Position numbers and translations under genes: made by a program. A stretch of DNA of 12,742 nt from an uncultured Mollicutes bacterium. GTDB taxonomy: Bacteria > Bacillota_I > Bacilli_A > Acholeplasmatales > Anaeroplasmataceae. The stretch spans positions 1 to 12,742 of the forward strand of contig URFB01000014.1 of NCBI GenBank assembly GCA_900547045.1. The letters are read 5' to 3'. Positions 7,055 to 12,742 of the stretch are shown here, piece by piece (position 1 is the first letter of the stretch; each line of letters begins with the position of its first letter). A model generated the notes under the pieces. It was not told the DNA's origin and searched no databases. It worked only from the letters and a program-made list of their open reading frames with translations.

Positions 7055-9433
7055 ATGACAATGAAAAAAAATGATTATTCTAGCGAAGAGTATCTAAAAA
7101 AGCTTAATGCCTACTGGCGTGCAGCTAACTATTTAGGAGCTGCTCAGCTATATCTTCTTGATAATCCCCTATTACAAAGACCTTTAAAGCAGGAGGATGT
7201 AAAGAAGAAGATTGTTGGCCACTGGGGTACTGTTCCTGGTCAAAACTTTGTTTATGCACATTTAAATCGTGTTATTAACAAATATGATTTGGATCTGCTT
7301 TTAATTTCAGGCCCAGGACATGGTGGAAACTTCTTTGTTGCTAACTCATATCTTGAGGGACGCTATTCGGAGGTTTATCCAAATGTATCTGAGGATATTG
7401 AAGGCTTAAAAAAGCTTTGTAAGCAATTCTCTTTCCCAGGTGGTATTTCATCACACGTTGCGCCTGAAACACCAGGATCTATTAATGAGGGTGGAGAGCT
7501 TGGATATTCTCTAGCACACGGCTTTGGTGCGGTTCTTGATAATCCTAACCTAATCGCAGCGGTTATTGTTGGTGATGGCGAGGATGAAACCGGACCTCTT
7601 GCAACTAGTTGGCAAGGAAATAAGTTTATTAATCCTAAGGGTGATGGTGCGGTTTTACCTATTTTACACCTAAATGGCTATAAGATTGCTAACCCTACTA
7701 TTTTTGCTCGTATGTCTCATGATGAGATTAAGAACTTCTTTAATGGTTGTGGCTATGAGCCAATTTTTGTTGAGGGTAGTGACCCTATGACAATGCACCA
7801 TATTATGGCGCGTGCAGTTGATAAGTGTGTTGAAAAGATTAAGTCAATTTGGAAGGATGCTCGTGAAAATGGTTCAACTAAGCGTCCAATTTGGCCAATG
7901 ATTATTTTACGTACACCTAAGGGCTGGACCGGACCAAAGGTTGTCGATGGTAAGCAAATTGAAGGTACCTTCCGTGCTCACCAGGTTCCTATTATGATGG
8001 ATAAGCCTGAGCATCTACAAATGCTTGAGGATTGGCTAAGAAGCTATCATCCTGAGGAGCTATTTACTAATGATGGTCACTTAATCCCTGAGCTTAGAGA
8101 GCTTGCTCCTAAGGGACATCAAAGAATTAGTGCTAACCCACATACTAATGGTGGAAGATTACTTACAGATTTAAGACTTCCTGATTTTAGAAATTATGCC
8201 TTAAAATTTGATGCACCAGGCTCAATTGAATCTCAGGATATGACAAATCTTGGTGCCTTTGTAAGAGATATTTTCAAATTAAATGAAAAGACTAAGAATT
8301 TCCGTATCTTTGGACCAGATGAAACAGCATCTAATCGTTTAAATAAGGTATTTGAGGTTACTAATCGTGATTGGAACAGTGAATTATTAAATAATGATGA
8401 ATTCCTAGCTCATGATGGTCGTGTAATGGACTCTATGCTTTCTGAGCATATGTGCGAGGGCTGGCTTGAGGGCTATTTGTTAACCGGACGTCATGGATTC
8501 TTCGCTTCATATGAGGCCTTTATTCGTGTTGTTGATTCAATGGTAAGCCAGCATGCTAAGTGGCTAAAGGTATGTAATCAGCTTCCTTGGAGAGCTAAGA
8601 TTGCATCCCTAAACCTAATTTTATCATCAAATGTATGGCAACAGGATCATAATGGTTATACTCACCAGGATCCAGGCTTCCTAGATCATATTGCTAATAA
8701 GAAGCCAGATGTTGAGCGTATCTACCTACCACCTGATACAAACTGTCTATTATCTTGCTTCGACCACGTAATTCGTTCTAAGAACTATGTTAACGTGCTT
8801 GTTACATCTAAGCATCCACGTCCTCAATGGTTAACAATGGATGAGGCTGTTGCTCACTGTACTCAGGGTGTATCTATTTGGCAATGGGCATCTAATGATA
8901 AGGGCGCTGAGCCTGATGTTGTTATTGCCTGTGCTGGTGAAACTCCAACCCTTGAAGCTCTTGCAGCGGTAACTATTTTAAGAGATGCTATGCCTGAACT
9001 TAAGATTCGTTTCATTAACGTTGTTGACCTAATGAAGCTTGAATCTAATACTAAGCATCCACATGGCTTAACTGATGAGGCTTATGATGCCCTATTTACT
9101 AAGAATCGTCCTATTGTATTTGCCTTCCATGGATATCCAACTCTAATTCATGAGCTTACTTATTTAAGACATAACCGTAATTTAAAGGTATTTGGTTATC
9201 AAGAGGAGGGTACAATTACTACTCCATTTGATATGCGTGTTCAAAATGAAATCGATAGATATCACCTTGTAATGGCTGTAATTAATAGCCTACCAGAGCT
9301 TGGTAATAAGGGTGCATATTTACTTCAAGAAATGCGCGATAAGCTTGTATATCATAAGAATTATATTAGTGAATATGGCGAGGATATGCCAGAGGTTAAG
9401 ACCTGGAAGTGGCATACACCAGAAGCTAAATAA
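7055..9433 (+). CDS. xfp: Xylulose-5-phosphate/fructose-6-phosphate phosphoketolase
   Basis: This 792-residue thiamine diphosphate enzyme splits xylulose-5-phosphate into acetyl phosphate plus glyceraldehyde-3-phosphate; many members also split fructose-6-phosphate into acetyl phosphate plus erythrose-4-phosphate. Family motifs are present in order: HWGTVPGQNFVYAHLNR (55-71), GPGHGG (86-91), the cofactor motif GDGEDETGPLATSW (173-186), HLNGYKIANPT (about 205-215), HTNGGR near 365, QQDHNGYTHQDPGF (529-542), and LPPDTNCLLS near 558. The length is that of a complete enzyme, close to 790-820 residues. ATG 7055 lies ten bases after GGAGG; ATG 7061 is a second possibility only two codons in. Which substrate dominates cannot be read from sequence. 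With pgi nearby it fits fermentation through acetyl phosphate and acetate kinase, giving ATP. Confidence 0.97.
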   Translation: MTMKKNDYSSEEYLKKLNAYWRAANYLGAAQLYLLDNPLLQRPLKQEDVKKKIVGHWGTVPGQNFVYAHLNRVINKYDLDLLLISGPGHGGNFFVANSYLEGRYSEVYPNVSEDIEGLKKLCKQFSFPGGISSHVAPETPGSINEGGELGYSLAHGFGAVLDNPNLIAAVIVGDGEDETGPLATSWQGNKFINPKGDGAVLPILHLNGYKIANPTIFARMSHDEIKNFFNGCGYEPIFVEGSDPMTMHHIMARAVDKCVEKIKSIWKDARENGSTKRPIWPMIILRTPKGWTGPKVVDGKQIEGTFRAHQVPIMMDKPEHLQMLEDWLRSYHPEELFTNDGHLIPELRELAPKGHQRISANPHTNGGRLLTDLRLPDFRNYALKFDAPGSIESQDMTNLGAFVRDIFKLNEKTKNFRIFGPDETASNRLNKVFEVTNRDWNSELLNNDEFLAHDGRVMDSMLSEHMCEGWLEGYLLTGRHGFFASYEAFIRVVDSMVSQHAKWLKVCNQLPWRAKIASLNLILSSNVWQQDHNGYTHQDPGFLDHIANKKPDVERIYLPPDTNCLLSCFDHVIRSKNYVNVLVTSKHPRPQWLTMDEAVAHCTQGVSIWQWASNDKGAEPDVVIACAGETPTLEALAAVTILRDAMPELKIRFINVVDLMKLESNTKHPHGLTDEAYDALFTKNRPIVFAFHGYPTLIHELTYLRHNRNLKVFGYQEEGTITTPFDMRVQNEIDRYHLVMAVINSLPELGNKGAYLLQEMRDKLVYHKNYISEYGEDMPEVKTWKWHTPEAK

Positions 9434-9438
9434 AAAAT

Positions 9439-9465
9439 AATAAAGCCCCTAACAAGGGCTTTATT
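9439..9465 (+). terminator. Hairpin terminator after phosphoketolase
   Basis: AATAAAGCCC pairs with GGGCTTTATT (ten base pairs, 9439-9448 with 9456-9465) around a seven-base loop. There is no separate T-run; only the CTTTATT of the descending arm is U-rich, so termination may be partial. Its end is eight bases from the next start codon. Confidence 0.72.
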
Positions 9466-9472
9466 GCTGAAT

Positions 9473-10012
9473 ATGAAATTAATTAAGCATTTTATTACAA
9501 TTACAAGACATCGCCATATGGTTTTAAGAAATTGCTTCAGATGTGGTCTTTATAAGCAGGGCTTACTCCATGATTTATCTAAATATGGCTTTACCGAATT
9601 CTTTAATGGTGTTAAATATTATGCCGGTATTTATTCCCCTCATCATAATGAACGTAATGATAAGGGCTATAGTGATGCCTGGATGCATCATAAAGGAAGA
9701 AACAAGCATCATAGTGAATATTGGTATGATCAAAATCCTAAAACACATGTCTATGAGCCTGTAAAAATGCCTGATAGATATGTTGGAGAAATGATTTGTG
9801 ACCGTATCGCCGCGTCTAAAAACTATAATCGTAAAAATTATAGCACGGATATCCCGCTTAACTATTTTTTACGTGAGCAGGACCGCATTATTATGCATGA
9901 GGATACAAGAAGCCTTGTTTTAAAGCTACTTACAATGTATAAGCTTGAAGGCGAAAAGGCTACCTTCAAATATATTAAAAAGAATTTAAGACATAATAAG
10001 GCAACATATTAA
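9473..10012 (+). CDS. DUF5662 family protein
   Basis: The 179-residue protein carries the DUF5662 pattern: CFRCGLYKQGLLHDLSKY (21-38), TEFFNGVKYYAG (41-52), the histidine-rich AWMHHKGRNKHHSEYW (69-84), and PVKMPDRYVGEMICDRIAA. The HDLSK and HHKGRNKHH motifs suggest a metal-binding, HD-like site, but the activity is not known and the metal idea is inference. The family is frequent in gut Clostridia and Bacilli. ATG 9473 is the best start since the only earlier one (TTG 9464) lies in the preceding hairpin; no good ribosome binding site is visible. Expression may depend on read-through from xfp or on a promoter I cannot see. The probable tracrRNA promoter overlaps the 3' end of the gene. Confidence 0.8.
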   Translation: MKLIKHFITITRHRHMVLRNCFRCGLYKQGLLHDLSKYGFTEFFNGVKYYAGIYSPHHNERNDKGYSDAWMHHKGRNKHHSEYWYDQNPKTHVYEPVKMPDRYVGEMICDRIAASKNYNRKNYSTDIPLNYFLREQDRIIMHEDTRSLVLKLLTMYKLEGEKATFKYIKKNLRHNKATY

Positions 10013-10015
10013 AAT
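9988..10015 (+). promoter_or_regulatory. Possible promoter of the tracrRNA candidate
   Basis: AAGACA (9988-9993; four of six to TTGACA), a 16-base spacer, and TAAAAT (10010-10015; five of six), spanning the DUF5662 stop codon. Predicted start is near 10022, which would give a transcript of about 73 bases to the T-run at 10094, a normal tracrRNA size. Confidence 0.45.
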
Positions 10016-10021
10016 GTATTG

Positions 10022-10094
10022 TGTTTCGGTACAATCTAAAATTTTGCTATAAAGTATTAAGTTGAAAAGAATAAGGTAGATCTTATTCTTTTTT
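10022..10094 (+). ncRNA. Probable tracrRNA of a type II CRISPR system
   Basis: This region lies directly upstream of cas9, on the same strand. In order it shows an arm GTTTCGGTACAATCTAAAAT (10023-10042) that would be the anti-repeat to a repeat starting near TTTTAGATTGTACCGAAAC; TTTGCTATAAA (10043-10053), able to form a small nexus-like loop; AAGTTGAAAA; and a terminator hairpin AAAAGAATAAG/CTTATTCTTTT (10065-10075 with 10082-10092) with a T-run. The order and spacing follow the Streptococcus pyogenes tracrRNA: TAAAAT, GCTA, TTGAAAA, hairpin, six Ts. The 5' part can also fold on itself (ATTGTG 10018-10023 with TACAAT 10030-10035). No CRISPR repeat is in the window to prove the pairing, so this rests on layout and position. 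The hairpin could alternatively be just the DUF5662 terminator. Confidence 0.58.
10065..10094 (+). terminator. Intrinsic terminator (end of tracrRNA candidate)
   Basis: An 11-base-pair perfect stem, 10065-10075 with 10082-10092, loop GTAGAT, and a run of six Ts at 10089-10094. It separates DUF5662 and the RNA candidate from the cas9 promoter. Confidence 0.88.
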
Positions 10095-10121
10095 GCATTT
10101 TTATGTAGAAAGTGATAAAAT
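10093..10121 (+). promoter_or_regulatory. Promoter of the cas9 pseudogene
   Basis: TTGCAT (10093-10098), a 17-base spacer, and TAAAAT (10116-10121) preceded by TGA, giving an extended -10 TGATAAAAT. Predicted start near 10128, leader about 30 bases, with AAGGAG (10146-10151) six bases before ATG. These control signals look intact although the gene is broken. Confidence 0.68.
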
Positions 10122-10157
10122 AAAAAAATAGTATAAGTAGAGAAAAAGGAGAAAATT

Positions 10158-12742
10158 ATGGGATATATTTTAGGATTAGATTTAGGAATTACTAGTGTAG
10201 GCTTTGGTATTATTGAGGAGGATACATACAAAATAATAAAATATGGTGTTAGATTATTTGATGAAGGTACAGCGGATAATAATTTAACAAGAAGACAAAA
10301 CCGTTCATAAAGAAGACTTAAGAGTAGACGTAAAAATAGAATAAATGCGATTAAATATTTATTATTAAATAATAATATTATCTCGAATGTTAATTTTGAT
10401 ATTTTAGACAACGTATATGAATTAAGAGTAAAAGGCCTAACTCAAAAATTGACTAATCTAGAGCTTGCTAATGTATTAGTTAATTTAGCTAAAAGACGTG
10501 GATCATCATTAGATGTTGCTGTAGATGAAGACGATAATGAAAGTGTTGTAGCAGCGTCAGCATTAACTAAAAATACTGCAGAACTAAAGAAAAACAATTT
10601 ATACATTTGTCAGGCTCAATTAGCTAAAATTAAAAGTGGAGTAAAGCTTAGAAACCACGATAATATTTATAAAAGTGATGATTACGAAAAAGAACTTAGA
10701 CAAATTCTTTCTAATCAAGATTTATCTAATGAACTAAATGATAAAATAGTTGAAATTATTATGCGAAGAAGAAATTTTTCGGAAGGACCAGGTTCTTATG
10801 AATTTCCAACTAAATATGGTTCATATCGTGTTGATTATGTTGACGGCATTAAGACGATTAAACATGTAAATTTAATTGAAGAAATGCGTGGTAAGTGTTC
10901 TATTTTCAAAAATGAGCCACGTATTGCAAAATGTAGTTTTGAGGCTTGCTTATTTAATTTATTAAATGATTTAAATAATCTTACAATTAACGGTAATGGA
11001 AAAATAACAAAAGAGCAAAAATTACAAATAATTAATGATTATGTTATTCCAAAGGGAAAAATAACAATTCCTCAATTAGTTAAATATTTAGGAGTTGAGG
11101 AAAAGGATATTACAGGATTTCGAAAAAATAAGTCTGAGAAAAATATAATTACAACATTTGATACATATTCTAAGATGATTAATTTTTTACCTAAGGATAT
11201 TCTTAATGTAACAGCATATGTAGATTCAATTATTGAATTACTTACTAAAACTGCTGTAGTTGAAGAGAGAATTGAAGAAATTAAGAAATTAAACCTTGGA
11301 TTAAACGACGATGTTATTAATCAACTTGCAAATATGACCAAGGTTAATGGATATCATTCACTAAGTAAAAAAGCAATGGATATTATTATTCCTGAGATGA
11401 TTGAAACTGATAAAAATCAAATGCAAATTATTCATGATAATAATTTAGATAAGAATGATTGTCAAGAAAAAGGACCTAAAATAAAGTTTGATTCATCAGC
11501 AATTTTATCACCAGTTACAAAGCGTGTTCATATGCAGGCAATTCAGGTTGTCAACGAACTTAGAAAGGAATATGGTGAATTTGATTCAATTGTTATTGAA
11601 ACAACAAGAGCTAAAAACAGTAGTGATGAAAAGAAAGATATCCAAGAGGATCAAAAAAAATTAGAAGAACAAAAAAGGAAATCGGATGAACTTCTTATAG
11701 ATCTTGATAAGAATCCTGATAATTATAATACTTTAACTAAGCTTAAGTTAAGATTATATAAGGAACAAGAAGGAAAAACAATTTATGCTGGTTTACCAAT
11801 TGACCTTGATTTATTGCTTAATGATCCTACTGCTTATCAAATTGAGCATATTATTCCTTATGCTGTATCTTTTGATAATAGTATGAATAATAAGAGTCTT
11901 GCATCAGCAAAAGAAAATCAAGATAAAGGAAAACGAACACCTTGGCAGTATTTTTCATCTGGTATGGTTTCAGAATGCGAAGGACCAATTAATGATTGGG
12001 AGTCCTTTGAAGCATTTGTTAATAGTTTAAAGATATCAAAAAATAAAAAAAATAATCTTTTAAATCAAGAAGATGTAACTAAATTTGATAATATGAAGGC
12101 GTTTGTTGCAAGAAATTTATGTGATACTAGTTATGGTGTTAGAACTGTTATGAATACGATGCAACAATATTTTAATGATAATAATATTAATACAAATGTA
12201 TTTACAGTCAAGGGAAGATTAACCAATATTTTCAGAAGCAGAGTAGGGCTTAAAAAGGATAGAGATTATTTTATTCATCATGCAGTAGATGCATTAATCA
12301 TTGCCGGTTCTAAAAATCAGTCAGTTTTCAATAATGCATATTTATTATCAACGACAAAAGATGGAATACTTATTAAAAAAACAGGAGAGGTATTTGATTA
12401 TTCTCAAGATCCGTTTGATGATCCTAGGTGTTTAATCACTTAAACAAATTGAAGGAAAGCCTGAAGATTTTTCATATAAGGTTGATAAGAAGACAAATAG
12501 ACAATTTGCAGATCAAACAATTTATTCAACAAGAAATTATGATGGTGTTGATTACGTTGTAAAGAAATATAAAGATATTTATGGTAAAGAGGGAGAATCG
12601 TTAAAGAAGCTATTTGATGATAAAAAAGAACAAACCCTTTTAATGGCTAGGAATGATATTCAAACATTTGAACTATTTAAGAAAATATATGAAAACTATA
12701 AGAATGAAAAAAATCCATTCGCTAAATATAAAGAGGAATTTG
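10158..12742 (+). pseudogene. cas9: Cas9 nuclease pseudogene: nonsense codon plus frameshift, 3' end outside window
   Basis: The ATG at 10158 follows AAGGAG by six bases. The start reads MGYILGLDLGITSVGFG, the RuvC-I motif with Asp8. The arginine-rich bridge helix RRQNRS-stop-RRLKSRRKNR is cut by TAA at 10308-10310 (codon 51). The same frame then stays open to TAA 12441-12443. It contains RuvC-II IVIETTR (Glu481), HNH IEHIIP with Glu563 and His564 plus Asn587, and RuvC-III HHAVDAL (His708, Asp711). After 12441 the Cas9 sequence continues one base out of frame from 12442 (KQIEGKPEDFSYKVDKKTNR, then QTIYSTR) to the window end, matching the start of the wedge region in S. aureus Cas9. Catalytic spacing is nearly that of S. 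aureus Cas9 (Asp10, Glu477, His557, Asn580, His701, Asp704), so the ancestor was a compact Cas9 of roughly 1,050-1,100 residues. The truncated 50-residue product cannot be active. No ATG near the stop offers a useful restart, and a restart would lack RuvC-I and the bridge helix. The second lesion argues against a single base-calling error. Subtype II-A or II-C cannot be decided without cas1, cas2 and csn2. Confidence 0.92.

Noticed and set aside
9543..9764. 73-codon + strand ORF
   Set aside because: It is a frame-shifted shadow inside DUF5662, whose own frame carries clear family motifs.
10013..10157. CRISPR array between DUF5662 and cas9
   Set aside because: No repeated 30-40 base units are present; the region holds one tracrRNA-like unit, a terminator and a promoter.
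9986..10411. 141-codon ORF on the minus strand
   Set aside because: It lies antisense to the tracrRNA candidate, the cas9 promoter and the Cas9 RuvC-I/bridge-helix sequence; its product is low-complexity, rich in Leu, Ile and Phe, as expected from reversed AT-rich coding DNA.
10449..12443. Separate gene starting at TTG 10449
   Set aside because: It is the continuation of cas9 in the same frame after the TAA at 10308; there is no ribosome binding site and the product would lack RuvC-I and the bridge helix.
12429..12447. Programmed frameshift producing full-length Cas9
   Set aside because: There is no slippery run like that of prfB, no known Cas9 uses one, and the upstream nonsense codon would still block translation.

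Overview
The window is AT-rich bacterial chromosome from the Bacillota, most likely a Bacilli or Erysipelotrichia-type lineage. The evidence is low GC, AGGTGAT and GGAGG ribosome binding sites, TTGACA/TATAAT-like promoters, and a run of genes (yunC, yunB, yutD, nfu-type yutI) whose counterparts sit close together in Bacillus subtilis. TAA, TAG and TGA all appear as gene ends and Trp is written TGG, so the standard bacterial code (table 11) is the simplest reading. I cannot name the genus.

All real genes are on the + strand. Layout: (1) 1-2570, the 3' part of a large GLUG-repeat surface protein with a C-terminal membrane anchor, ended by a clear terminator. (2) 2786-3689, yunC (DUF1805) overlapping yunB, a sporulation gene; a sigma-E-like -10 element lies in front. 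(3) 3740-4288, yutD (DUF1027), and 4345-5921, an nfuA-type Fe-S scaffold gene followed by pgi. yutD and nfu each have a promoter so close that their ribosome binding sites fall at the predicted 5' end of the mRNA. (4) 5922-6166, a terminator and a doubtful 53-codon ORF. (5) 6167-6844, an intact gene of unknown function with its own extended -10 promoter and strong terminator. (6) 7055-9433, xylulose-5-phosphate/fructose-6-phosphate phosphoketolase. (7) 9473-10012, a DUF5662 protein. (8) 10013-12742, a decayed CRISPR type II locus: a probable tracrRNA followed by a cas9 pseudogene.

The most notable part is the last. A compact Cas9, with catalytic spacing very close to Staphylococcus aureus Cas9, is broken by an in-frame TAA in the bridge helix (codon 51) and again by a one-base frameshift near 12435-12443. 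It then runs off the window. Every RuvC and HNH catalytic position is otherwise retained, apart from a conservative Asp-to-Glu change in HNH, and the reading frame between the two lesions is clean over about 2.1 kb. That points to recent inactivation. Just upstream, 10022-10094 has the layout of a tracrRNA: anti-repeat-like arm, TAAAAT, a GCTA nexus-like loop, TTGAAAA, and a terminator hairpin with a T-run. It looks undamaged. No CRISPR array, cas1 or cas2 lies inside the window; they would have to be downstream or absent.

Metabolically, Pgi and phosphoketolase both handle fructose-6-phosphate, which suggests a fermentative organism using a phosphoketolase route to acetyl phosphate. Sporulation is hinted at by yunB, but one gene does not prove it.
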